Positions 48,235 to 56,901 of a stretch of 64,000 nucleotides of DNA are shown in pieces (positions within the stretch are counted from its first letter, which is position 1; every line of letters begins with the position of its first letter). Both the position numbers and the translations under genes were made by a program. Origin of the DNA: Desulfomicrobium orale DSM 12838 (GTDB taxonomy: Bacteria; Desulfobacterota; Desulfovibrionia; Desulfovibrionales; Desulfomicrobiaceae); the NCBI RefSeq assembly GCF_001553625.1, contig NZ_CP014230.1:2356001-2420000 (forward strand), read 5' to 3'. Under the pieces are notes generated by a model. It had not been told where the DNA came from and ran no database searches. It was given only the letters and a program-made list of their open reading frames with translations.

Positions 48235-51200
48235 TCAACCTTCCTTCTGCACGATATGCACTTTATTTAGATATTCATCCATTTCATCCAGCAGGGCGGA
48301 GATTGCATTGCTATCCTTCTGCACTCCTGCAGATTCAATCTTACTCCCCAAACTTCCGAGATAGTCAAAGCCATATGTACTTCCCAAGCCGCGCTGACTA
48401 TGACCGTGCCGACACACTATCTCATACTGTTTGCTTATCAACGCCTCTCGCATTTCCGATATATTCTTTTGCATGGTTTCCAGAAACAGAGGAATCAATT
48501 CGTAAAGCTCTTTATCTACCGCAACAGTAAAAGACTGCTCTGTTTCCTCCGGCTCCACCGCCGGAGAATCTCCCTCTGGATGTTCCAAGCGAGCAGCAGT
48601 CTCCTCGCCACCATCCTCTGTATCTCCATCGTATATAATATCCACACGCTTCAGGTAATCTTCAAGGATATTCAGTAACTTGCCGAGTTCCTCCACGTTC
48701 TGTCTGTCAGCCGCAACCTGGATATGACTTCCCAGGAAGCTTATGTAGTCGAAGCCGTAAGAGGCGCCAAAACCCTTATGGCTATGTCCGGAACGGTGAA
48801 GTGTGGCAAAATCCTTGTCGGCGAGGGCCTTTCTCATGGAGACCAGATCCTTTTGCATGGCGTCCAGGAGAAAAGGAATGAGCTCGGACATATCCGGTGC
48901 GGCATGCACCACGAAACGACCGGTGGGACTATACAGTGGCGCAACCTCGTCTATTGAGGAAAGCTCCGCATTCTCCTCCGTTTGAATCTTCGGAGTCTGA
49001 CCGGTGGTCATGAATATGGCCAGATGTTTGGCCGCCTCGACAATAACGGCGGTCTGACGTCCCTTGGCGGCCGACTCGATGACTTTGCCGGTCTGGCTTA
49101 TTTCATCGACGGCGTAGGTACTGCCAAGACCTTTCAAGCTGTGCCCGCACCGTTGCAATGTCTGGAAATCATTCCCGGTAATGGCATCGGCGATCTGCGA
49201 CTGAAAATCGTATACCGTCCGCAGGAAAAGCGGCCTCAGTTCCTCCAGTTCCGGATCGATGCGCACGGGCGAATCCACGTCGGACAAACTGGAGGGTTCC
49301 AGCGAGATCGGCTGTGCCGTGGCCGATATTTCGGTCAGCGGAGCATGCTTTCCGGAAAACTGATTCACCACATCGATCAGGTCCTGCTTCTTGATGGGCT
49401 TGGCCAGAAATTCCGTACATCCCGCATCGATGGTCTTCTGCCTGTGCTCCTGAAATGCGTGAGCGGTCAGAGCGATGATGGGGGTCTTATACTCCCTTTT
49501 CTCCTGTTCCCACATGCGAATGCGGCGGGTAGCCTCCAGACCGTCCATAACCGGCATTTCCATGTCCATGAGCACAAGATCAAACGGCTCTTCCGTGAAC
49601 TTCTCCACCGCCTCCTTGCCGTTCTCCGCATGGACCAGAGAAACGTTCATTTTCTTCAGGAAAAGCTCCACCACCCGCCTGTTGGCTTCCACATCATCCA
49701 CCAGCAGCACTTTCTTTATCTGTTTCTGAGCTTCCGCCTCCAGGCTCTGCTGAACCGCCTTCACCGCCTCCTGGACCCGTTCCAGCAGATGGGCATCCCG
49801 ATCGGCTTTCACCACATAAGACAAGGAAGTAAGCTCGGAAATACCGGGGAGAACCTGAGCTATCTCTCCTTCGGATTCCACGACCAGAACCAGATGCGGC
49901 AGGTCCATTCCCTGCCCTATCAAGAGATGTGCGATCTCAAGGGAAGTTTCCCCGTCCACCACACTGTCAATGATGACCGCATGGAAATTTTTCCCCCGCC
50001 GGTCCAATAGGGCATCCACAGCCTGTCCCGGTGTTTTGCGTGTCGTGAATATGGGATTCCAGTCCCGCACCAGACTGGAAATACTTGCCGGATCGGCGGG
50101 GTTGTCTTCAACGATCAGAAGCCGGGTGTCTTCGGGCAGAACACGGCGTACAACATCCTGCAGGAAGCCCTCTTCCGCTGCCTTGACCGCCGTGTCCTCC
50201 GTGAGCGGCAACGCAAAGAAAAAGGTCGTGCCCTCATTGATCTCGCTCTCCACCCATATCCGGCCTCCCATGAGCTCCACGAGTTTCTTGGATATGGCCA
50301 GCCCGAGGCCGGTTCCCCCGAACTCCCGCGTCGTGGAGGAGTCAGCCTGGGCAAAGCTCTCGAAAATGGAGACCAGCTTGGACTGCGGAATGCCGATGCC
50401 GGTATCCTTGACCGAGAAAAGGCAGCAAGAAGAACCGTCCTCCATGGTGGAGGGCTTCACATCCAGAGTTACACCGCCCTGACTGGTGAATTTGATGGCA
50501 TTTCCCAGCAAGTTGATGATAATCTGGCGGATACGTGTCGGATCGCCGATATAACGTTGCGCGAGATCGGATGAAACAAATCGGACCAGCTTCAGATCTT
50601 TTTCTTCCGCCCGATAAGCGAAAAGTTTGGAGACATCGTCTACCAAATCCCGCAGAGAGAACGGAATGGACTCAAGCTTGATCTGCCCCACTTCAATCTT
50701 GGAGAAGTCGAGAATGTCGTTGATGATCCCAAGCAGAAGTTCGCCAGCCGAGCTGAAGGTCTTCACGTACTCGGCCTGTTCCTCGGTCAGATCCGATTCC
50801 TGAAGCATTTCGGCCATGCCCAGGATGGCGTTCATGGGAGTCCGGATCTCATGGCTCATCCTGGCCAGAAATTCACTTTTGGAGCGAGTCGCCTTGTCCG
50901 CCTCGTCCTTGGCCACGCGCAGATCTTCCGCATGCTGGCGCAACATCTGACTGGCTTTTCTCCTGTCCGAGATATCCTCCAGAATCAGAATAATTCCCTT
51001 GCTCAAATCCGCCGGATCGACAGTTTTGGCGGAAACCTGACTCCAGAAGGCCGCCCCGCTCTTTTTACGGAAGGGAAACTCCGCCTGCACGATACCCTGT
51101 TCTGACATCTGCCCTGAAAACTTCTCGATGACTGCATCGGCATCCTGAGCGGAAGCGCACAGGTCTCCCAAAGTCAGATTCGACATTTCCCCAGTCTGGT

Positions 51201-52071
51201 GGCCGAAAATGGAAGCGAATCTCGTGTTGGCCCGGATTATTCTGTAGTCTCCGGACAGAACCGCGATGCCAATCAAAGAGTTGTCAAATATCGCCTGCAG
51301 TTCGTTATATGCACTGTTCAGATCCTCGGTACGTGCCTCGACCTTTCTCTCCAGAGTTCTGTAGGCATCCCGCAGGTTACGGCTCATATCGTTGAAGCCC
51401 TGGGCCAAAACACCCAGTTCGTCTCTGCGGCGGTCCAGCGTAGTGGTGACAAACTCTCCCTTGGAGAGTGTCTGGGTCAGCATGGACAGGTTGATTACCG
51501 GCAGAATGAGCTGACGATTCAAGAAGACATAGAGAAATACAGTAATGACGCCAAGCACTACCGCGAATGCGGCGACCAGTCTGATGGTACTGTATTTTAC
51601 TTCTTCTCTGGCCTTGTTGATGAACATTCCCAGTTTTACTTTTCCAAGTATTGTATCTCCGGCGACAATGTCCTTTTCCATAATCATGACATCGTCTGAA
51701 CTATATGCGGCAGCGATATCACTCCGGGTTTGACCGTCCCGGACCTCTTTCTGCAACAGAGGATTACCCTGCGCATCCAAAATCTGGCAGTATGCCACCA
51801 ATGGAGAATACTCGACCTTGGCGGCCAGCTCTTCCAGAAAGTAATAACTCCCCCGCTGCATGGGCACGGCACTGCTTTCCGCAACCATCCCAACCTGCTG
51901 CGTGCCCTGGCTTCTGATTTCATCCATGAGGAAGTTAAGCTGGGTCACATAAATGAAATATCCCAGGGCGAAAAAGCAAAGCACCAGAATGAGCTGTACC
52001 CCGAGATGTATTTTGAATTGAAGCAGGTCGTAAAATGCTCTTTTTCTTTCCATATGTTTATCCATATTCAT
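48235..52071 (-). CDS. Hybrid sensor histidine kinase with two receivers and three tandem Hpt domains
   Basis: 1278 residues. Two membrane helices (about 22-42 and 163-185) bracket a 120-residue periplasmic sensor. Then HAMP (187-240), a PAS domain (258-372), HisKA with H407 in [10 protein letters not shown], HATPase with NLLGNAIKF, DTGIGIP and GTGLGLAIS, a diverged receiver (650-770, possible D702), a canonical receiver (787-905, D836 in LMDMEMP), and three Hpt modules with histidines at 977 (GHSLKGLGS), 1096 (GHSHKGFGA) and 1224 (GHSQRGLGS). The Hpt units are clearly internal repeats. Such an enzyme can run a full phosphorelay; the target may be the two lone receivers next to it. Confidence 0.92.
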   Translation of the reverse strand: MNMDKHMERKRAFYDLLQFKIHLGVQLILVLCFFALGYFIYVTQLNFLMDEIRSQGTQQVGMVAESSAVPMQRGSYYFLEELAAKVEYSPLVAYCQILDAQGNPLLQKEVRDGQTRSDIAAAYSSDDVMIMEKDIVAGDTILGKVKLGMFINKAREEVKYSTIRLVAAFAVVLGVITVFLYVFLNRQLILPVINLSMLTQTLSKGEFVTTTLDRRRDELGVLAQGFNDMSRNLRDAYRTLERKVEARTEDLNSAYNELQAIFDNSLIGIAVLSGDYRIIRANTRFASIFGHQTGEMSNLTLGDLCASAQDADAVIEKFSGQMSEQGIVQAEFPFRKKSGAAFWSQVSAKTVDPADLSKGIILILEDISDRRKASQMLRQHAEDLRVAKDEADKATRSKSEFLARMSHEIRTPMNAILGMAEMLQESDLTEEQAEYVKTFSSAGELLLGIINDILDFSKIEVGQIKLESIPFSLRDLVDDVSKLFAYRAEEKDLKLVRFVSSDLAQRYIGDPTRIRQIIINLLGNAIKFTSQGGVTLDVKPSTMEDGSSCCLFSVKDTGIGIPQSKLVSIFESFAQADSSTTREFGGTGLGLAISKKLVELMGGRIWVESEINEGTTFFFALPLTEDTAVKAAEEGFLQDVVRRVLPEDTRLLIVEDNPADPASISSLVRDWNPIFTTRKTPGQAVDALLDRRGKNFHAVIIDSVVDGETSLEIAHLLIGQGMDLPHLVLVVESEGEIAQVLPGISELTSLSYVVKADRDAHLLERVQEAVKAVQQSLEAEAQKQIKKVLLVDDVEANRRVVELFLKKMNVSLVHAENGKEAVEKFTEEPFDLVLMDMEMPVMDGLEATRRIRMWEQEKREYKTPIIALTAHAFQEHRQKTIDAGCTEFLAKPIKKQDLIDVVNQFSGKHAPLTEISATAQPISLEPSSLSDVDSPVRIDPELEELRPLFLRTVYDFQSQIADAITGNDFQTLQRCGHSLKGLGSTYAVDEISQTGKVIESAAKGRQTAVIVEAAKHLAIFMTTGQTPKIQTEENAELSSIDEVAPLYSPTGRFVVHAAPDMSELIPFLLDAMQKDLVSMRKALADKDFATLHRSGHSHKGFGASYGFDYISFLGSHIQVAADRQNVEELGKLLNILEDYLKRVDIIYDGDTEDGGEETAARLEHPEGDSPAVEPEETEQSFTVAVDKELYELIPLFLETMQKNISEMREALISKQYEIVCRHGHSQRGLGSTYGFDYLGSLGSKIESAGVQKDSNAISALLDEMDEYLNKVHIVQKEG

Positions 52072-52108
52072 TAATAGGGCTGCGGCACAACAACAAATAG
52101 TCCCGGGT

Positions 52109-52519
52109 TCATGGCGCCGCCAGCACCGAAGTCACCGCATCCAACAGTTCTTCCCGTTTGATGGGTTTGCTCAGACACTGCTTGGCGCCCATGAGGCGGG
52201 CCCATTTCAGATAATCCGTGGCCCCTCCTCTGCCTCCGGCGGACATGGCGATAATCCGGATTGCACTGTCCTCTTTGCGCAGTTCCCGGATAATCTGGAT
52301 GCCCTCCTTGTCGGGCATGATGAGATCTGTGATGATCAAGTCAAAAGATTGGCTCCGCTGCAGGCGCAACCCCTCATCGCCATCCCCTGCCTGTTCGACA
52401 TCGTAACCGGCGGAAAGCAAAATTTTGGCTAGGGCCAGACGCATCAAAGCGTCGTCATCAATGATCAAAATCCGCGGTCTGTCTGTCTCTAACTGCTTTA
52501 TCTGGGTAAAATCACTCAT
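52109..52519 (-). CDS. Single-domain response regulator
   Basis: 136 residues, a receiver alone. ILIIDDDALMRLALAKIL has the acidic pocket, DLIITDLIMPDKEGI the phosphoacceptor aspartate, AMSAGG the switch position and CLSKPIKREEL the conserved lysine. It shares one base with the upstream PstS/OmpA gene (TAATG) and lies 37 bases before the hybrid kinase. It may be a diffusible acceptor for the Hpt domains (inference). Confidence 0.9.
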   Translation of the reverse strand: MSDFTQIKQLETDRPRILIIDDDALMRLALAKILLSAGYDVEQAGDGDEGLRLQRSQSFDLIITDLIMPDKEGIQIIRELRKEDSAIRIIAMSAGGRGGATDYLKWARLMGAKQCLSKPIKREELLDAVTSVLAAP

Positions 52520-54252
52520 TATTTAATCCACACCTGGATACGACGGTTTCTTTCCCGGCCACTACGGGTCTTGTTGGGTTCCATGGCTTCTTCTTCCCCA
52601 ACAGCAAGAACCATGACATTATCGATTCCACTGTTTCTCATACGCTTTGCCACCACCTCCGTCCTCTGTCGTGAAATGGCCAAGTTAGAGGCGTAACTCC
52701 CGGCGGAATCGGAAAATCCGACCAGAATTGCTTTTTTCCCTGCATGTTCCGGAGATTTGAGCAATTTTATCATCTCTTCGAAAGCAACCTCAGACTGCTT
52801 ATCTAGTCTGGTGCTGCCAAATTCAAACCATAAAACCAGGGGCAGCCTGGTTGCGCCGGAAATAGCCTCCCAGTACGGTTCCAGCACCTTTCGCCGCACC
52901 GCTTCGGAAACAACTTCACGGCCGACCTGGTCCAAAGGGGGCAGCGAGCCCGTTCCGGCCAGACGCTGCGACATCAGGGACCCGGCATCCGAATCCACCA
53001 CTCCGGCACCGGAGCCCTGAATTCCATTTCCGGGTCCACCGGCAATACTTTTCATGCTGACAAAACCATACCGGGCGACCAGCTCCTGCCCGCTGGCACT
53101 TTGTGCCATACGAATAAAGTCTCGCGCATACACATTCTTGGATTTGCTCAGCTGATACAGGTAAAGATCCCGAAAAGCGGGATAGGTATGCGAACGCACA
53201 GATTCCGGAGTAGGAGCCACGGCTTCGGATCCGGCATCACCGCCGACCGGCATCACCCGGCACTGGTTGGCGAAAGCGATGCTGCAAAAACCTATGGCGT
53301 GGGGGTCCTCCGAAACAAAGTCGGACATCATGGAATGCACGTCCACATCCCTCACGGCGGCCGCATATGCCTTCCCGCCCATGAACACCTGACGGACCAG
53401 ATGTCTGGCCCCGAAACTGTCCCGCAAGGCAAAAACCTTGATGGGGTTGGAAGAACCGCCGACCTGATCCCAGCTGGTGATCTCCCCGCGGAATATTTTC
53501 CCGACATCGCTCACAGTCAGGGACTGCACAGGGTTATCCTTATGTACGACAATAGCCACTGCGTCCATGCCGATCTGATGTTCGGCTTCAGGAGACAGAA
53601 TATTTTCGGGGAAAAGAGCGGCTTCTTCCGGTGACGGCCGGTTGGCGGCCATCGCTATGTCGCACACACCGTTTCGCAAGGCCGAAAAACCCCACGAAGT
53701 GCCGTCGCCCTTGATGCGAATGGTCCGGATTTCGCGGCTGGAGTAAAAAATACCCTGCACGGAGATGTCGTCTCCGTCTTTGCCCGGCAATCGGCGCACC
53801 TCATTGGCCCCCAGATGGGTCAGATAATACTGGGCCAGTTCCGGAGCGAGACGATTGGACATGGTTGTCGCGCCTTCCAGCTCCAGAATGATTTCCTCCG
53901 AATAGTTTGCCGGCTGATACTGCCCTTTGAGTTCCGCATTGAATTCCCCATTTTTCAGGACGATCGGAGACGGCGCTTCCCAGCCGGGAACATTCTTGAA
54001 TTCCACAAGCTGCAAGGCTTCGGATTGTGCCTCTCCGGCACCCTGCCACTGGGTGACCACACGCCACTGGGCGCCGTTACGAGCGGCTTCTTCCGGCTCT
54101 ATGACCACACTCCGCACGAGGCGAGGCGAGCCGAGGGGAAAAAGTTCCGGCTTTATCGCGAACAACATGCCGCATCCAATGCCAACCAAAATCAAGAGCG
54201 CCCAAAGAGCGCCGCCGGTCCTCTTGCTTGAATCCGAATGTGTACCAGCCAC
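52519..54252 (-). CDS. Membrane-anchored PstS-like binding protein fused to OmpA domain
   Basis: 577 residues from a GTG at 54252 with GAGGAG eight bases upstream. An N-terminal membrane anchor (about 14-34), a middle region of about 90 residues, a phosphate-type periplasmic binding domain (ELEGATTMSNRLAPELAQYY to MAQSASGQELVARYG) and a C-terminal OmpA peptidoglycan-binding domain (LWFEFGSTRLD, GFSDSAGSYASNLAISRQR, RSGRERNRRIQVWI). The PstS part has the GDGTSWGFSALRNG and AVAIVVHKDNPV segments of the family. There is no pst transporter nearby. It looks like a periplasmic sensor or adaptor tied to the cell wall, possibly for the neighbouring kinase. Confidence 0.87.
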   Translation of the reverse strand: MAGTHSDSSKRTGGALWALLILVGIGCGMLFAIKPELFPLGSPRLVRSVVIEPEEAARNGAQWRVVTQWQGAGEAQSEALQLVEFKNVPGWEAPSPIVLKNGEFNAELKGQYQPANYSEEIILELEGATTMSNRLAPELAQYYLTHLGANEVRRLPGKDGDDISVQGIFYSSREIRTIRIKGDGTSWGFSALRNGVCDIAMAANRPSPEEAALFPENILSPEAEHQIGMDAVAIVVHKDNPVQSLTVSDVGKIFRGEITSWDQVGGSSNPIKVFALRDSFGARHLVRQVFMGGKAYAAAVRDVDVHSMMSDFVSEDPHAIGFCSIAFANQCRVMPVGGDAGSEAVAPTPESVRSHTYPAFRDLYLYQLSKSKNVYARDFIRMAQSASGQELVARYGFVSMKSIAGGPGNGIQGSGAGVVDSDAGSLMSQRLAGTGSLPPLDQVGREVVSEAVRRKVLEPYWEAISGATRLPLVLWFEFGSTRLDKQSEVAFEEMIKLLKSPEHAGKKAILVGFSDSAGSYASNLAISRQRTEVVAKRMRNSGIDNVMVLAVGEEEAMEPNKTRSGRERNRRIQVWIK

Positions 54253-54282
54253 GCGCCACACTCCTCACAGATACGGATTGAA

Positions 54283-54774
54283 TTATCTCGAGAGAACGTA
54301 TTTGCCGAGCGCAGCATCGAACAGTTTTTCGTCCACGAAGCTGGCTCCAACTCTTTGTCCCCGAACGGATTCCACCTGAATTTTTTTCTCTATCTTCGTT
54401 TTTACATCATCATCCAGAAAGAAACGCAGAACAAGCATATCTCCCCGATTTGGAGCGTTTCCTTCACACAGAAGCCCGGCGCCTGTCAGGGAAAGATCCT
54501 TTACATGGACTCTTCCCATACTCGTCTCCTGGTTCGATGCATTTAACAGCTCGCCCTCAAGAGAAGTTTCCTTGCGGAAATATTGCCGAAAATTGAAAGA
54601 AACAGTAAATTTTCCGCTGCATCTGGTACATGTCGCACCGACACTCCAGTGGGCAACATCTTTTATTTTTTCCACATTGACCTTTTTTTCCAACCTGCAA
54701 TGCGGGCAAGAGAAGATTACCGAATCTTTCTTGCGGATAAGCACTTCCACTGTCGGATTGTTACTGTCGCTCAT
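54283..54774 (-). CDS. PilZ-domain protein with N-terminal zinc ribbon
   Basis: 163 residues from ATG 54774. The N-terminal half has two CxxC pairs (FSCPHCRLEKK and TCTRCSGKF), a probable zinc ribbon. The C-terminal half is PilZ-like: RQYFRKE gives the RxxxR element and DLSLTGAGLLC the (D/N)xSxxG element that bind cyclic di-GMP. It is 30 bases from the PstS/OmpA gene and is probably the first gene of the signalling operon. The start lacks a strong ribosome site; the open frame to 54855 is an alternative. No cyclic di-GMP synthase is in the window. Confidence 0.82.
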   Translation of the reverse strand: MSDSNNPTVEVLIRKKDSVIFSCPHCRLEKKVNVEKIKDVAHWSVGATCTRCSGKFTVSFNFRQYFRKETSLEGELLNASNQETSMGRVHVKDLSLTGAGLLCEGNAPNRGDMLVLRFFLDDDVKTKIEKKIQVESVRGQRVGASFVDEKLFDAALGKYVLSR

Positions 54775-55107
54775 AATTATCATCATCAGGGATTTGAAAA
54801 ACAGCCGCAAAAAATGCCTCAACGGCTCAATCCCGCAGGAGAGTGCCGCACACATCCCCGCAGGCCGGACTCATGATAGGCGCAAGCGTTTCAAATATCC
54901 AGCAATCTGTTGACGATCCTGACAAAACTCAAGGCGCAGCGCAATCCATTCATTCAGGACCGCCATGGGCCGCACGCCGCACAATCGCTGAACCGACGCG
55001 TATCAATGGACGTTGTTATCAGACTGGACCGGCTGAAGGCTTTGGGATATGTCCACTCGCGCCTGTACGGCCCGAAAAAAGACCATCCCCCGCCGCTTTG
55101 GAAGCTA

Positions 55108-56901
55108 ATGGAAAACAGCGCCCGAACAAGCTTTCTCCTCCCCGTCCTGCCTGCTTTTCTTCTGTGGATGGCATGTTGCTTCCTTCCGATGCCGGCAGCC
55201 GCCGCGCCTGTGGAGTATACGGTAGAAATTCCATCTCTCCCGGACGATCTGGACGATCTGCTGCGCTCGGTTTCGGACAGCGTGGCGTTGATCGGGTCTC
55301 CGCCCGATACTGCCGGACTGCTGCGGCGGCGCATGGAAAAAGACCGGGAAAACTTCGCCGAGGCCCTGAAATCCAGAGGTTACTTTGGGTCTGAAGTCCT
55401 GGCCAGTCTGGAAACAACAAAAAGCCCGCACGTCATCCGCTTTCACGTTGAACTGGGCCCCTGTTTTATCTTCGACGCACCCGCGCTTGAAATCATTCCT
55501 CCGGATACGGGCCTGGGTGCCCTGCTCCGCCCGCTTCTCAAATCCATCAAAGCAGGCTCCGGGTACCAGGCCGCGCTGATCCCGGACACGGAAACGGCCA
55601 TGCTCGATGAACTGCGGAAAAACGGCTATCCTTCGCCCTCAACCGGTGCGCGGCGGGTCGTTGCGGACCATGCCACGGGCCAGGTGCACGTGCGGTTCAT
55701 CATACGCCCCGGCGGCCGGGCCGTGTTTGGCCGGACGCATATCGAAGGTCTGGAGCGCCTGAACGAGGAATTCGCGGCCAGACACATTGCCTGGAAAGAA
55801 GGACAGCTTTTTGACATCCGCAAAGTGGACGACACCCGGACGGAGCTTATCCGCACGGGCCTTTTCCGCTCGGTGCGCATCGAAACGGAGCACGCGGAAA
55901 ACGCGGACACGGCCGACATGTGTCTGTCGCTGCTCGAAGCGCCCCGGCGTACCGTGCGTGCGGGGCTGTGGTATTACTCCGATCTCGGACCAGGCACAAG
56001 CGCAGGCTGGACAAACCGCAATCTGTTCAGAGGAGGCCAGGAGCTGCATTTTGACGCGGAAATCTCCCGGAATCTGAACAGCGCGAGCGCCGCCTTCGTG
56101 CTTCCCGCCATGTGGCACCCGGACCAGACTCTCGGCCTGCAGGCCAAGTATCAGTCCGAGAACACGGACAGCTACGACAGCGTCAATCTTGCCTTTTCAG
56201 GCATCATGCGCCGCAAATTTCCGGACCATCTGCAACTGGGATACGGTCTGGCCTACCGACTGTCCGAGGTGAAAAAAGAAGACACCCGGCGCTTCCACCT
56301 GCTTTCGGCCCCGCTTATCGCGGAATACACGACCGTAACGGAGCCGCTGGACCCGTCCTCGGGTCTGGCCCTGTCCGCCCGGGCGGAGCCCTTCACGGAT
56401 CTGAAACTGCGGGATTCCAGCTTCGTTTCCTGGAATATCGCTGCGCGGAGCTATTGGCCGCTTCTGAAGGACAACTCCCTCGTTCTGGCCGCCCGCGGCC
56501 ACATCGGCGTGCTGGCCGGGGCCAGTCGCGACAACGTCCCGGAGGACATGCTTTTGTATGCGGGCGGAGGAGGGTCCATCCGCGGATACGCCTACCAGTA
56601 CGCCGGAGATCTGGATGAGGAAGACAAGCCTCTGGGGGGCCTGAGTGCGGTCGATTTCTCGGCGGAGCTGCGACTGCGGTTCAGCCGGACTTTCGGATTT
56701 GTCGTCTTCGGCGATGGCGGCGGCGCGTTCTCCAAAAGAAATCCGCTGGACGTGTCCTCGTTTTTCTGGGGCGCCGGAACAGGCATCCGTTACTACACAC
56801 CTATCGGCCCCCTCCGTCTGGATGTGGCCGTTCCGCTGAAGAGACGCAGCGGCGTGGACGCACCCTTTCATTTTTATGTCAGCCTCGGGCAGGCCTTCTG
56901 A
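55108..56901 (+). CDS. tamA: TamA, Omp85-family outer-membrane assembly protein
   Basis: 597 residues from ATG 55108. Signal peptide (LPVLPAFLLWMACCFLPMPAAA), three POTRA domains (to about residue 290; EALKSRGYFGSEVLASLE and ELIRTGLFRSVRIE), then a 16-strand barrel whose end carries the Omp85 motifs GGGGSIRGYAYQ (the lid-lock RGY) and VVFGDGGGAF, and an aromatic C-terminus (VSLGQAF). With TamB it moves phospholipids and autotransporters across the periplasm. A longer open frame from 54910 lacks a signal peptide at its start. Stop and tamB start share TGATG. Confidence 0.9.
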   Translation: MENSARTSFLLPVLPAFLLWMACCFLPMPAAAAPVEYTVEIPSLPDDLDDLLRSVSDSVALIGSPPDTAGLLRRRMEKDRENFAEALKSRGYFGSEVLASLETTKSPHVIRFHVELGPCFIFDAPALEIIPPDTGLGALLRPLLKSIKAGSGYQAALIPDTETAMLDELRKNGYPSPSTGARRVVADHATGQVHVRFIIRPGGRAVFGRTHIEGLERLNEEFAARHIAWKEGQLFDIRKVDDTRTELIRTGLFRSVRIETEHAENADTADMCLSLLEAPRRTVRAGLWYYSDLGPGTSAGWTNRNLFRGGQELHFDAEISRNLNSASAAFVLPAMWHPDQTLGLQAKYQSENTDSYDSVNLAFSGIMRRKFPDHLQLGYGLAYRLSEVKKEDTRRFHLLSAPLIAEYTTVTEPLDPSSGLALSARAEPFTDLKLRDSSFVSWNIAARSYWPLLKDNSLVLAARGHIGVLAGASRDNVPEDMLLYAGGGGSIRGYAYQYAGDLDEEDKPLGGLSAVDFSAELRLRFSRTFGFVVFGDGGGAFSKRNPLDVSSFFWGAGTGIRYYTPIGPLRLDVAVPLKRRSGVDAPFHFYVSLGQAF

